A stretch of DNA of 64,000 nucleotides from Hugonella massiliensis (GTDB lineage: Bacteria; Actinomycetota; Coriobacteriia; Coriobacteriales; Eggerthellaceae), in contig LN908986.1 of assembly GCA_001486445.1 (NCBI GenBank), positions 195,498-259,497 of the forward strand, given 5' to 3'. The notes beneath the pieces were generated by a model. That model saw only the letters and a program-made list of their open reading frames with translations. It ran no database searches and was not told the DNA's origin. This document shows positions 8,399 to 17,302 of the stretch, piece after piece. The translations under genes were made by a program, and so were the position numbers. Each line of letters opens with the position of its first letter. The stretch's first letter is position 1.

Positions 8399-10773
8399 CG
8401 CGACCCCCAGGTGCGCATCCAGGCCCGCAGGTAGTCGATCGCCCCGCGGACGACCTTCCCGTTGGCCATGTTGGCAGCCGCTTCGAGCTCTGCCCGTGGC
8501 AGGCCGAAGGCGAGCAGGGCGCGCAGGGGCGTTTGGGTTTCGTCGATCGCGAACCGCTCGCCGTGCGCAAGCGTGCCCGCAACCCGATCGAGCAGGGAAT
8601 CGCGCATATGCTTGCCCATCTGGGTGCGGCCCAAAGCCGCGATGGGAGATTCGAGCGTGACGGGCGCATCGGGTCGGGGCTCGGGCAAGGGGCCGCCGAA
8701 CAGGGCGTGGAAGGCTTCGTCGGTGAAGCCCGCCCCCACCCGGTAGTAGGGCGAGAGGGCGCGCTTGCGCGCCGGCGCCACCGTAGAGCGCAAGCGCACG
8801 CGCGAGGCCAGCCGGTCGGGACATTCGGTGCGCACGAGCGTGAAGGTCTGGGCCAAGCGCACCGCCCGGCTCGACGTGCCCACCAAGATCTCGTAGGGGC
8901 CTTCTTCGATGACCCACCCGTGCGAGGAAGCGTCCCAGAAGGAGAAGGCCGCATCGTCAAGCTCGATGCGCACCGTTTCGGTTTCGCCCGCTGCCACCGC
9001 GACTTTCGCGAAGCCGGCCAACACCTGATAGGGCTTGAAATGCGACGGCGATTGGGCGTGCACGTAGACCTGCACCGTTTCGACGCCGTCGCGGTCGGAG
9101 GTGTTGCGCACCGCGCATTCCACGACGTAATGGGCTTCGGTGGCGATCAGGCGCATCGAAGGGAAGGCGAAGTGGGCATAGCCCACCCCATGGCCGAAGG
9201 GGAAGGCGACCGGCGCGTTGGCGGTATCGTAGTAGCGGTAGCCCGCAAAGAAGCTCTCGCGATGAACAACCCGCAAATCGGGCGTAACCGCGGGCGTAAA
9301 GGCCTCCGCCTCGTCGCAGGCGGCCGGCCAGGTGAAGGCGAGCCGGCCCGTGGGCTCGGCGTAGCCGGTGAGCAGGTCGGCGAGCGCCTGCCCCGACCCG
9401 CAACCGGCATAGCCCATATAGAGCACCGCCGCACAGCGCCCGCGCCAGGGCAGGTTCGCCGGCCCTTGGCCCACGAGCACGGCCACCGTGCGGTCGTTTG
9501 CCGCGCACACGCGTGCGACCAGGTCGTTAACCGAATCGGAAAGGACACCGCCTGCAGCGGGCAAGTCGACGAAGACCACGGGCACGTCGAGCGCGCGAGC
9601 CGCCCGCTCGGCTTCGGCGATCTGGTCTTCGGTAGCCTCGCCGGTCGTCTCGTCGTAGCCTTCCGCGAAGGCGAGCGAGATGCCCGCCGCCTGTAGAGCG
9701 TCCCAAGCGTTGTCGGCCAGGTAGGGATTGACCGCAGGGCCGTCCGCCGCCTGCATGAGGGGCTCTTTGGCCCGGTTGCCGATGAGGGCCACCGTCGCAC
9801 AGGGGGCCAAGGGCAGCACGCCCCTATTGGCAAGCAAGACCGCGCTTTGCGCCGCGGCCGCGCGCGCAAGTTCGAAATGGGCGTCCATGTCGCAGGTGCA
9901 GGGCAAGGCCGATACCGCTTCGTGACGGGCGGCGATTTCAAGCACGCGGCTGGCCGCGGCGTCGAGGCCCGACGCGTCGAGCGCGCCCGTCGACACGGCG
10001 CGGGACACCGCTTCTGCATGGTCGGCTTGGGGACCGGGCACCACGAGGTCGCAGCCGGCGGCAAGGGCGGCCACGCTGTCGGCGGGACCGTCGTCGACGG
10101 CCACCACCGCCCCTGCAAACCCCCACCTCTCGCGCAGGAGGTCCTGCAGAAGATGGGCGTCTTCGGCGCACTTGACGCCGTTGAGGTAGCCGGGCGCAAC
10201 CGCCACGGCCCACGGCCGCCCCTCGCGCACAGCCACTTCGAAGGCGCGCAGATGGTACTCGCGCAGGGCGCGCTCGTCGACCACGTCGTTACGCAGGTAG
10301 GGCGCCACCCCACCGGGCACGCAGCCCAAGGCGTTGCAGAGGGCGCCGGCGCCCACGCCCTGCACGCCCCAGATCCACGCGGCGGCCATTTTGCCGGCCA
10401 GCAAGGGGTCTTCGGCCACCGATTCGGACGCCGCCGGACGCCAGGGGCCCAGCTGGGGGCCGCCTACCACGGCCGTGTCGTAGGCGCGCGCTTCCTCGCC
10501 CACGGCGCGGCCCACCGCTTCTTCCAAGTCGACGTCGAAGGAGCAGGCGAGCGTGGCAGGCGAAGGAAAGCAGGTAGTCACGGCGCCGGGGTCGATCTCG
10601 CCGTTGAGCGCATCGAAGGCCAGGCCGTGCGAGCCGTGGTCGAAGCGGGCGGGCGCGACCCCGATGCGGTCGATGCCGGCCGTCGCGTAGCCCGCATGAG
10701 CGGCGAGCAGGCTCGCCTTCTCTTCAAGGGTAAGCTGCGCGAGCGCTGCGACGATATCTTGCTGTGCCTGCAT
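8395..10773 (-). CDS. Glycoside hydrolase family 3-like protein with degenerate active-site motifs
   Basis: A 792-residue protein with GH3 architecture: an N-terminal barrel (LTLEEKASLLAAHAGYAT), a middle alpha/beta sandwich (AILLANRGVLPL-like, here AVLLANRGVLPL) and a C-terminal fibronectin-III-like domain (VECAVRNTSDRDGVETVQVYV). GH3 beta-glucosidases have GRNFE, KH, YN.VNG and an SDW nucleophile motif. Here GRNFE is replaced by AASES before AEDP, the KH region reads CNALGCVPG, YN.VNG reads GYLNGV, and the nucleophile strand reads VVAVDDG. An Asp may remain, but the glucose-binding residues are gone, so it may be inactive or act on an unusual substrate. Its stop overlaps that of the convergent transposase-like gene by 3-4 bases. 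AGAGGA precedes the ATG. Confidence 0.75.
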   Translation of the reverse strand: MQAQQDIVAALAQLTLEEKASLLAAHAGYATAGIDRIGVAPARFDHGSHGLAFDALNGEIDPGAVTTCFPSPATLACSFDVDLEEAVGRAVGEEARAYDTAVVGGPQLGPWRPAASESVAEDPLLAGKMAAAWIWGVQGVGAGALCNALGCVPGGVAPYLRNDVVDERALREYHLRAFEVAVREGRPWAVAVAPGYLNGVKCAEDAHLLQDLLRERWGFAGAVVAVDDGPADSVAALAAGCDLVVPGPQADHAEAVSRAVSTGALDASGLDAAASRVLEIAARHEAVSALPCTCDMDAHFELARAAAAQSAVLLANRGVLPLAPCATVALIGNRAKEPLMQAADGPAVNPYLADNAWDALQAAGISLAFAEGYDETTGEATEDQIAEAERAARALDVPVVFVDLPAAGGVLSDSVNDLVARVCAANDRTVAVLVGQGPANLPWRGRCAAVLYMGYAGCGSGQALADLLTGYAEPTGRLAFTWPAACDEAEAFTPAVTPDLRVVHRESFFAGYRYYDTANAPVAFPFGHGVGYAHFAFPSMRLIATEAHYVVECAVRNTSDRDGVETVQVYVHAQSPSHFKPYQVLAGFAKVAVAAGETETVRIELDDAAFSFWDASSHGWVIEEGPYEILVGTSSRAVRLAQTFTLVRTECPDRLASRVRLRSTVAPARKRALSPYYRVGAGFTDEAFHALFGGPLPEPRPDAPVTLESPIAALGRTQMGKHMRDSLLDRVAGTLAHGERFAIDETQTPLRALLAFGLPRAELEAAANMANGKVVRGAIDYLRAWMRTWGSR

Positions 10774-10946
10774 CCTGCGGATCCTCTGGGTTCGACGGCG
10801 CGGCAGAGCCCCTCGCGCCCACCGCGCACCGTTTGGTTCAAGTCACACAATGGTACCGCATTCGGGCCCATCGGCCGTGCAGGCGCCGCGGGTTACACAA
10901 GCCGCCCGCCCCGATGAGTCAAAGAAATCTGGTCCCGTTGACTCAT

Positions 10947-13262
10947 TCAAGCCGCCTGAGCCATGCCGGCCGTCGCGGCGCCTTCCTCAAGCGCAAAGCC
11001 CGGCTTCCACCCACGCAGGCGTAAGGCGTTGCTCACCACGAAGATGGAGCTGAAACCCATGGCGGCCGCCGAGATCATGGGGTTGATCGTGAGCCCCCAG
11101 GCCGAGAAGGCGCCCGCAGCCAGGGGAATGCAGATCACGTTGTAGAAGAGGGCCCAGAAGAGGTTCTGCTTGATGTTGCGCATCGTAGCCCGCGACAGGT
11201 CGAGGGCCACGGCCACGTCCTGCAGATCGCTGCGCATGAGCACGATGTCGGCCGCTTCCATCGCGATGTCGGTGCCGGCGCCGATCGCGACGCCCGTGTC
11301 GGCGCGGGCGAGCGCAGGCGCGTCGTTGACGCCGTCGCCCACCATGGCCGTCTTGCCCTGGGCGCGCAGGGCGCGCACCCGCTCCTCCTTGCCTTCGGGC
11401 AGAACCCCGGCGAAGACCTCGTCGACGCCCACCTGCTCCTGGACCACGCGGGCCGTGCGCTCGTTGTCGCCGGTGAGCATGACCGTGCGGATGCCCATCC
11501 CGTGCAGCTCTTCGATCGCCCGCTTGCTCGTGGGCTTAACCGTGTCGGCGCAGGCGATGATGCCCGCCGGCGCACCGCCTACCGCAAACAGAAGCGGGGT
11601 CTTGCCCTGGGCCGCCAGGCGGTCGGCCTCCTCCTCGAAGGCTTCGGTGGGCACCCCTTCCGCGCGCATGAAGTCAAGGTTGCCCGCCAGGCAGGGCATG
11701 CCCGCCACCGTACCGGCCACGCCGCGCCCGGGAACGGTGCGGAAATCGTCGACGTCGATCGACGTGGTGCCGTCCTCACGCACGCGGTCCATGACCGCCT
11801 GGGCCAGCGGATGCTCCGAGCGGCTCTCGAGCGCGTTGGCCACGTAGAGCACGTCGTCTTCCACGGCTTCACCCAAAGCGATCACGTCGGTCACGCGCGG
11901 GGTGCCCTGGGTGATGGTCCCCGTCTTGTCGAGTACGACGGTCTTGGTTTCGCCGGCCGTTTCGAGCGATTCGGCGCTCTTGATGAGCACGCCGAGCTTG
12001 GCACCGCGGCCGGCACCCACCATGACCGCCGTGGGCGTGGCCAAACCCAAAGCGCAGGGGCAGGAGATCACGAGGACCGACACGGCGTGGTTGACCGCCT
12101 CGCCGAAGGAGCCCACGAAGAGCCAGATCACGAATACCGCAAGAGCGATCGCAATCACCGCGGGCACGAAGATGCCGGCGATCTGGTCGGCCTTGCGTTC
12201 GATGGGCGCCTTGGTGCTCGTGGCATCGTCGACGAGCTTGACGATGCGGGCCAGGGCCGTGTCGGCACCCACGGCCGTGACCTTCATCGTGCACCAGCCC
12301 GACGTGTTCATCGTCGCGCCCGTCACCGCATCGCCCTTGGTCTTTTCGACCGGCATGCTCTCGCCGGTGATGACCGATTCGTCGACCGACACACTGCCTT
12401 CCACCACCTCGCCGTCGGCGGGAATGGCCTGCCCTGCCTTCACCACGAGGAGGTCGCCCACGGCCAGCTGGTCGACGGGAACCTCTTCCTCCACGCCGTC
12501 GACCAGGCGCACAGCGGTCTTGGGCGCCAGATCCATGAGGCTGTTGATTGCGTCGGTGGTTTTGCCCTTGGCGCGCGCTTCGAAGAACTTGCCCATCGTA
12601 ATCAGAGTGAGGATCATCGCCGCACCCTCGAAAGACAGGTCCATGAAAGCGGCATGGGCGGCGTCGAGGTCGAACTGACCCATCCAATAGGCCATGCGGT
12701 AGAGGGCCGCGATGCCGTAGGCGGTCGAAGCCGCCGACCCCAGGGCGATGAGGGCGTCCATGTTGGGAGCGCCGTGGAAGAGGGTCTTGAATCCCGTGCG
12801 GAAGTAGTGCCAATTGACGAAAATCACGGGCACCAAGAGCAGAAGCTCGGTGAGGGCCGTGATGAGCATGTGGTCGTGGCCCAGGAAGATGGCAGGCAGG
12901 GGCCAACCCATCATGTGGCCCATCGACAGGTAGAACAGGGGGACGGTGAAGGCGAGCGAGACGATGAGCTGGCGCTTCTTCTCCTCGATCGCCGCCTGGG
13001 CCCGCTCGGCGGCCGTGGGTCCCGCAGCGGCGGCCGTCTGCGCGGCGCCCACCGCACGGGGAATGGCCCCGTAGCCGGCCTTTTCAACCGCAGCCGAAAC
13101 GGCTCGCAGGGTGTCCGGGTTGCCGTCGTAGTCGACGACCATGCTGTTCTTCAGGAGGTTGACCACGGCCTTATCGACCCCGGCGACCCCTTCGGTCGCC
13201 TTGGTCACGCGCGCCGAGCAGGCCGCGCAGGTCATGCCCGTCACGTCGAATGCTTGTTCCAT
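10947..13262 (-). CDS. copA: Copper-translocating P-type ATPase
   Basis: A P1B-type ATPase of 771 residues. It has an N-terminal heavy-metal-associated domain with GMTCAAC (residues 8-14), a TGES actuator motif, the intramembrane CPC motif in SCPCALGLATP, the phosphorylation motif DKTGT and the hinge GDGVNDAPAL. CPC with a GMTCAAC domain indicates Cu(I) export from the cytoplasm. The start at 13262 follows AAAGGG at 6 nt; an earlier TTG at 13295 lacks support. The csoR-like repressor lies 42 nt upstream on the same strand behind a copper-type operator, so the two form one copper-induced operon. The short run to GH3 (10774-10946) holds no recognised element. Confidence 0.95.
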   Translation of the reverse strand: MEQAFDVTGMTCAACSARVTKATEGVAGVDKAVVNLLKNSMVVDYDGNPDTLRAVSAAVEKAGYGAIPRAVGAAQTAAAAGPTAAERAQAAIEEKKRQLIVSLAFTVPLFYLSMGHMMGWPLPAIFLGHDHMLITALTELLLLVPVIFVNWHYFRTGFKTLFHGAPNMDALIALGSAASTAYGIAALYRMAYWMGQFDLDAAHAAFMDLSFEGAAMILTLITMGKFFEARAKGKTTDAINSLMDLAPKTAVRLVDGVEEEVPVDQLAVGDLLVVKAGQAIPADGEVVEGSVSVDESVITGESMPVEKTKGDAVTGATMNTSGWCTMKVTAVGADTALARIVKLVDDATSTKAPIERKADQIAGIFVPAVIAIALAVFVIWLFVGSFGEAVNHAVSVLVISCPCALGLATPTAVMVGAGRGAKLGVLIKSAESLETAGETKTVVLDKTGTITQGTPRVTDVIALGEAVEDDVLYVANALESRSEHPLAQAVMDRVREDGTTSIDVDDFRTVPGRGVAGTVAGMPCLAGNLDFMRAEGVPTEAFEEEADRLAAQGKTPLLFAVGGAPAGIIACADTVKPTSKRAIEELHGMGIRTVMLTGDNERTARVVQEQVGVDEVFAGVLPEGKEERVRALRAQGKTAMVGDGVNDAPALARADTGVAIGAGTDIAMEAADIVLMRSDLQDVAVALDLSRATMRNIKQNLFWALFYNVICIPLAAGAFSAWGLTINPMISAAAMGFSSIFVVSNALRLRGWKPGFALEEGAATAGMAQAA

Positions 13263-13304
13263 CTTGTGCCCTTTCGCAGCGACGACGCCCTGCAAAGCCG
13301 CAGG

Positions 13305-13646
13305 CTAGCGCGTGATGCGCTTGATAAGCCCCATGGCCTCGTCGATGACCTCGTCGTTGCCGTTGCGGATCTCTTCGGCCACGCAGGTTTTCAGATGGTT
13401 TTCCAAGACGATGCGTTCGATGCTTTGGATGGCGCTCGACGCCGCGGAAAGCTGCACGAGGACGTCGCCGCAGTAGCGGTTGTCGTCGATCATGGCCTTC
13501 ACGCCGTTGAGCTGGCCGATCGCGCGGTTGAGCCTGCGCTGCAGGTCGCGCTGGAGGTCTTCCCCGCGCGGCGTGTGCTTGTAGCGGGCGCAGTGCGGGC
13601 AGGTTCCGGCTTCCTCCGGGTTGGGCGCATCTATCGTCTCGTCCAT
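13305..13646 (-). CDS. csoR: CsoR-type copper-sensing repressor
   Basis: A 113-residue DUF156/CsoR-family protein. It has an N-terminal CPHCARYKHTPR stretch, then the four-helix-bundle sequence with QLNGVKAMIDDNRYCGDVLVQ, and NHLKTC. The Cys-His-Cys set (Cys in RYC, His in NHL, Cys in KTC) is the Cu(I) ligand set of CsoR. The family binds DNA as a tetramer and releases it when copper is bound. Start 13646 follows GAGAGGGG at 5-6 nt; an alternative ATG lies at 13661. It is the first gene of the operon with copA and very probably represses it through the palindrome at 13705-13721. The extra N-terminal CxxC could bind metal too. Confidence 0.92.
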   Translation of the reverse strand: MDETIDAPNPEEAGTCPHCARYKHTPRGEDLQRDLQRRLNRAIGQLNGVKAMIDDNRYCGDVLVQLSAASSAIQSIERIVLENHLKTCVAEEIRNGNDEVIDEAMGLIKRITR

Positions 13647-13699
13647 CCGAGCCCCTCTCATGACGGTTCGATCCGTGCGTGTTCTGTTCTCAGGAGGAG

Positions 13700-13727
13700 A
13701 TTATATACCCCATGGGGGTATTAGCAA
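13700..13727 (-). promoter_or_regulatory. csoR-copA promoter with CsoR operator in the spacer
   Basis: On the minus strand there is a -35 TTGCTA (13727-13722), a 16-bp spacer and a perfect -10 TATAAT (13705-13700). The spacer is filled by the inverted repeat ATACCCC-N3-GGGGTAT (13705-13721), which matches the G-tract dyad pattern of CsoR operators. A bound repressor would cover the promoter. It lies about 55 bp upstream of the csoR start. Confidence 0.8.
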
Positions 13728-13773
13728 GGGGGAGAACAGATGGAAGATAAGCGCCGGCATCTGCCAGGGGCGC

Positions 13774-15048
13774 CTAACCCGCCCGGACGACCGTGCCGGG
13801 CGCGAGGAGCTCGACGAGCACGAAGGTGACGAAGGTCGCCACAAGCGCAAGGCCCCAGCAACGCGCAAGGCCCCGGACCCACGACACCTTCCCCACCAGG
13901 GGAAACGAAGAACGGCGGTCGCCTTTGTAGACGAAGGGCAGCCAGAAGAAGGCCTGGGCGACGCCCATGAAGCCCGCATACTGCACGGCGCGCGCGGCAA
14001 GAGACATCGAGAGGTCGGAAGCGGTGGTGGGCGCAAGGACGTTGCCCGCAGAAGCGACCAGGCTCAAGGAGAACCAGGCGAGCAGGATCGCGTTCCACGC
14101 GATTCCCGCCCAACGGGCACCTCGCGCAGCCCGCGGTGCGCGCGACGGGCGCGTGCGCGGATACGAAGTGGGCGGCAGGTCGGCGGGAGCAGGTCGCGCC
14201 GCGCCATCGGGTGCGCCCATCGCGCGACGGACCCCTTCAAGGGCGCGACGGAAATCGGCGACCGTCGCATACCGGTCGTTCGGATCGAAGGAACAGGCGC
14301 GCGCCACCAGGGGACGCACCGCCTCCGGCACGTCGGCCCCGGCAAAGCCGTCGGCCCGCTCCTGGGAATCGGGCACCCTGCCCGCCAGACAGAAGGCGAG
14401 CACCATCCCAATCGCGTACACGTCGCTTTCCACGCTCGTCTGGCCGTAGCCGTACTGTTCGGGTGGGGCGAAGCCGGGCGTGCCGAACCGGACCGTGTCG
14501 CGTTCGGCACCGGCGCGCCAGACGCGGGCGATGCCCAAATCGATGAGGGTGACGCGATCGCCCTGCACGATCACGTTCGACGGCTTGATGTCGCGATGGA
14601 TGAGGGGGCCGGTGGGAAGAGCATGCAGCTCTTCGGCAGCCCGGCAGATTTCGATTGTCACGTCGAGCGTCCGCGGGGGCGCAAGCGGCCCGGCTTCCAC
14701 GATCTTTTGCAGGGTGGTGCCTTCCACGTAATCGAGGAGGACGAAGCGCGTCGCACCCACCCGGGCCACGGCACGCACGCGCGGCAGGCGGTCGCAGGCG
14801 TAGCCTTCCTTCTGCGCCTTGGCGAGCGCGCGATAGGCAGCGCCCGTCCCTTCGTCCCCTTCGAAGGTCTTGCGGATACCGCGCGCGCCCGAGCCCTCCC
14901 CCGCCCCCGGCAGGCGCACGAGCTCGGTGGTTTCGGGCGGGCCCTGCTTGAGCACGCGCTCGACTTCGCAGGACCCGATAAGGTCGAGCGCATCCAACTC
15001 GCGGCCCAAATCTCCTGCGTCGACGTGTCCCCAGGCCCTATTCCCCAT
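13774..15048 (-). CDS. Membrane-anchored Ser/Thr protein kinase
   Basis: A 424-residue protein with a Hanks-type kinase domain in residues 20-290: candidate ATP-binding Lys60 (GIRKTF), catalytic loop HRDIKPSN at 151-158, DLG in place of DFG at 170-172, and activation-segment GTPGFAPPEQYG near 189-200. A proline/arginine-rich linker follows, then three hydrophobic segments near the C-terminus (AGIAWNAILLAWFSLSLVA, QYAGFMGVAQAFFWLPFV, LALVATFVTFVLVELL), so the kinase domain faces the cytoplasm. No PASTA repeats are present, unlike PknB. The start overlaps the last 11 bases of the upstream HTH gene, so the two are translationally coupled and probably act together. Confidence 0.88.
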   Translation of the reverse strand: MGNRAWGHVDAGDLGRELDALDLIGSCEVERVLKQGPPETTELVRLPGAGEGSGARGIRKTFEGDEGTGAAYRALAKAQKEGYACDRLPRVRAVARVGATRFVLLDYVEGTTLQKIVEAGPLAPPRTLDVTIEICRAAEELHALPTGPLIHRDIKPSNVIVQGDRVTLIDLGIARVWRAGAERDTVRFGTPGFAPPEQYGYGQTSVESDVYAIGMVLAFCLAGRVPDSQERADGFAGADVPEAVRPLVARACSFDPNDRYATVADFRRALEGVRRAMGAPDGAARPAPADLPPTSYPRTRPSRAPRAARGARWAGIAWNAILLAWFSLSLVASAGNVLAPTTASDLSMSLAARAVQYAGFMGVAQAFFWLPFVYKGDRRSSFPLVGKVSWVRGLARCWGLALVATFVTFVLVELLAPGTVVRAG

Positions 15049-15469
15049 GTGGTCCCAGCGTCTTTTCGCCGAACGCGTAGAGAGCGTCGTTGGCCTGGGC
15101 AAGCGTGGCGCCCCGATCGAGACAGTAGAGCACGATCGCATCGCGGCGCACCTTGGGATAGAGCTCGTTGGTTCCCGCAATCTTCAACAGGCGGTTGGTC
15201 TCGCGCACCGAAAGCCCCATCGCGAAAGCCAGCGGGAGCAGGGTATCGCGCGAGGCCCCGCGGGCGCCGGTAAAGATCTGGTAGCCGAAAGTCGCGCCGA
15301 TTCCCGCAGCCTTCACCACGTCCTTGCGCGCGAGTCCCCGGGCGGCCAGCAGCTCGCCCAAATACCCCGCGAGGGTCTTGCCCTCAAGGTTGTGCCGGTC
15401 GATGTAGCTTTCAAGCGAAGGAGCCGCTCGCAGTTCGTCGAGCAGCTCCTCCGTCAACGGTTCTTCCAT
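15038..15469 (-). CDS. Helix-turn-helix protein coupled to the kinase
   Basis: A 143-residue protein. The middle part (KTLAGYLGELLAARGLARKDVVKAAGIGATFGYQIFTG) looks like an Xre/Cro-type helix-turn-helix, followed by GASRDTLLPLAFAMGLSVRETNRLLKIAG, typical of such regulators. The C-terminus (RRDAIVLYCLDRG...YAFGEKTLG) is a small helical extension. GGAGGT lies 5 nt before the ATG. Its 3' end overlaps the Ser/Thr kinase gene by 11 bases. The pairing suggests the HTH protein is a substrate or partner of the kinase, but its DNA target is unknown. Confidence 0.78.
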   Translation of the reverse strand: MEEPLTEELLDELRAAPSLESYIDRHNLEGKTLAGYLGELLAARGLARKDVVKAAGIGATFGYQIFTGARGASRDTLLPLAFAMGLSVRETNRLLKIAGTNELYPKVRRDAIVLYCLDRGATLAQANDALYAFGEKTLGPHGE

Positions 15470-15515
15470 GTGTGACCTCCGCGCTGCGGGCGCTCGCAGA
15501 GGCCCAGCGGGCCGG

Positions 15516-16256
15516 CTAGGAAACCGCCCACGCGATGTTCGAATCGGATTGCACGATGCTCGAGTAATAGTACACCTTGGTGATGTCGCCTTCGAAGGCG
15601 ATAGTCCCGGTCACCGTGCCACCGGCAGAAAGGGTGCCCGAATTGAGGGCGTTTTCCTGCGAAGCGTAGTAGGTCTCATCGCGCTGGGCGCCGTTGGCGT
15701 CGCTGGCCTTCCAGTCGAAGGCATTGAACGAGGCGTTGCTCGACCCGTTGTTCTTGTAGGTCACCGTGACCTGCGTCACCTTCGAGCCGTCGTAGTTGGA
15801 AAGGCCCGCTTCAACCTTGTCAACCGACACGGAAAGACCGTTGTCGAGGTCGACCGACTGGCCCGGCGCCATGTTGCTGTAGTCGGCAGACGACGCCGAA
15901 GATGAGGCGGCGTCGGTGGAAGCGGCCGGGGCGGCCAAGCTCGACGAGGCGTCGGTGGGCTGGGCCCCGTTCGTAACGCTGTCGATCGCCGCGCTGTACA
16001 TGCTCTGGGTGACAAGCACGATGACCAGGGAGAGAATCGCCACGATGAGGCCGGCGACGGCCGTCCCGCGGCCGCGGCGCTTGCCCTTACCCGTCTGCAC
16101 GATGCCGACGATGGCGAACACGGCGCCCACGAGCCCCAGCACGAACGCGCCGTTGTTGACGATCGGGACGAACGAGACGAGCAGCGCGATAATCGCCAGC
16201 ACGAGGCCGACGATGGCGATCACTGACTGAGATTGCCCCTTTTCCTTGTGATCCAT
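15516..16256 (-). CDS. DUF4190/DUF4352-type membrane-anchored surface protein
   Basis: A 246-residue protein. The N-terminal part (SQSVIAIVGLVLAIIALLVSF and GAFVLGLVGAVFAIVGIV) is a two-helix hairpin, followed by a basic GKGKRRGRG loop and a third helix (AVAGLIVAILSLVIVLV). This pattern is typical of DUF4190. A serine/alanine-rich linker follows (about residues 100-130), then a beta-rich extracellular domain (LSVSVDKVEAG...QVTVTYKNNGSSNASFNAFDWKASD) like DUF4352/telomeric-repeat-binding-factor-2-like domains. Start 16256 has AAAGGGGT 5 nt upstream; a longer upstream frame has no ribosome site. It is a predicted surface-exposed protein of unknown function. It lies 47 nt downstream of the HTH-kinase pair on the opposite side from the ABC gene. 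Confidence 0.7.
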   Translation of the reverse strand: MDHKEKGQSQSVIAIVGLVLAIIALLVSFVPIVNNGAFVLGLVGAVFAIVGIVQTGKGKRRGRGTAVAGLIVAILSLVIVLVTQSMYSAAIDSVTNGAQPTDASSSLAAPAASTDAASSSASSADYSNMAPGQSVDLDNGLSVSVDKVEAGLSNYDGSKVTQVTVTYKNNGSSNASFNAFDWKASDANGAQRDETYYASQENALNSGTLSAGGTVTGTIAFEGDITKVYYYSSIVQSDSNIAWAVS

Positions 16257-16400
16257 GAATACCCCTTTGATGATGTGGGGGCGCATCGCTCGGCCGCCGC
16301 GCGGTCCCCATTCCTTCGATACGTGCGACCGGCCCGCCGCGGGCGTCCCCGCAGGGCGTGCCGGCTCGCTATCGATGGTATGGGTTCGTCGCGGCCGTCG

Positions 16401-16419
16401 CATTAGCTGCAAGCTAATG
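16401..16419. promoter_or_regulatory. Perfect inverted repeat, candidate operator
   Basis: CATTAGCT-GCA-AGCTAATG, with 8-bp perfect arms, lies about 145 bp upstream of the DUF4190-type gene and 44 bp past the ABC gene stop. A second small dyad, GGTAT-GCG-ATACC (16441-16453), is adjacent. There is no T-run, so it is more like a binding site than a terminator. The binding protein is unknown. Confidence 0.45.
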
Positions 16420-16462
16420 AATGGCGAACCTAGAGCGTGAGGTATGCGATACCGAACGGCCG

Positions 16463-17290
16463 TTACCACAAATGGAAGATGCCGTCGGCGGTGCGGCTCG
16501 TTTGCACGGGGACGCCGAAAAGGTCGCGCATCCGGTCCTGGGTGACGAGCTCTTCGGTGGGGCCGTCGGCAACCAAGCGGCCGTCCTTCACCAGAAGCGC
16601 GCGCGTGAAGGCCGGCTGGATGTCTTCCACCTGATGGGTGACGAGCAGGATGCTGCGGCCCGTCGCGGCCATCTGCGCAAGCGCCTGGCGCACGTGCCAC
16701 ATGCCTTCGGGGTCGAGCCCGGCGCAGGGCTCGTCGAAGACGACGATTTGCGGGCTGTTCACCAGGGCGCGCGCGAAGAGCACGCGGCGCGCCTGGCCGG
16801 TGGACAGGGTGTGGATCTCGCGCTGGGCCAGCTGGACGCACCCCAGCTCCTCCATGCGGTCGAGGGCAACCTGGCGCTGGCGTTCGGTGACCGTGAAGCG
16901 GGCCGGCACGCCCAGGCTGCCGAAGAAGCCGCCCAACACGATGTCGATCGCCGGCAGATGAACGGCGATCTGGTCTTGCATGCTCGTGGACACCACGCCG
17001 ATTACGCAGCGCATCTCGGCGGTGACCGGGCGGGGGTTGCCGCAGAAGAGCACGGGCGGCTCGTCGCGGTAGAGGGGCACCATCTCGCGCGTGAGCAGTT
17101 TCACGAGCGTCGACTTGCCCGCCCCGTTTGGCCCCAGAATCGCAATCGCCTCGCCGTGGTCGATCGTCAAATCGTCGACGGTGAGAATGTCGCGGCCGTC
17201 GCGGCGCACCACCGCATCCTTCAGCCGCAACAGGGGCACGGAAGGGTCGGCGAGCGCAGCCGCGAAGGCCGGGCTGATTTCGTTGCTCAC
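16463..17290 (-). CDS. ABC transporter ATP-binding protein (orphan)
   Basis: A 275-residue ABC ATPase with Walker A GPNGAGKST (near residue 54), a variant signature LSTGQARR instead of LSGGQ, Walker B IVVFDEP, and switch His in LLVTHQ. No permease or binding-protein gene is adjacent. The downstream gene is the unrelated DUF4190-type protein and the upstream gene is lutC. The sequence resembles single-domain ATPases with a ModF/YbbA-like layout, and its substrate cannot be told. The start is GTG at 17290, with AGAGGAA upstream. It may be co-transcribed with lutABC across a 28-nt gap that contains a 21-bp palindrome. Confidence 0.85.
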   Translation of the reverse strand: MSNEISPAFAAALADPSVPLLRLKDAVVRRDGRDILTVDDLTIDHGEAIAILGPNGAGKSTLVKLLTREMVPLYRDEPPVLFCGNPRPVTAEMRCVIGVVSTSMQDQIAVHLPAIDIVLGGFFGSLGVPARFTVTERQRQVALDRMEELGCVQLAQREIHTLSTGQARRVLFARALVNSPQIVVFDEPCAGLDPEGMWHVRQALAQMAATGRSILLVTHQVEDIQPAFTRALLVKDGRLVADGPTEELVTQDRMRDLFGVPVQTSRTADGIFHLW

Positions 17291-17302
17291 GGGAGTTCCT
17301 CT

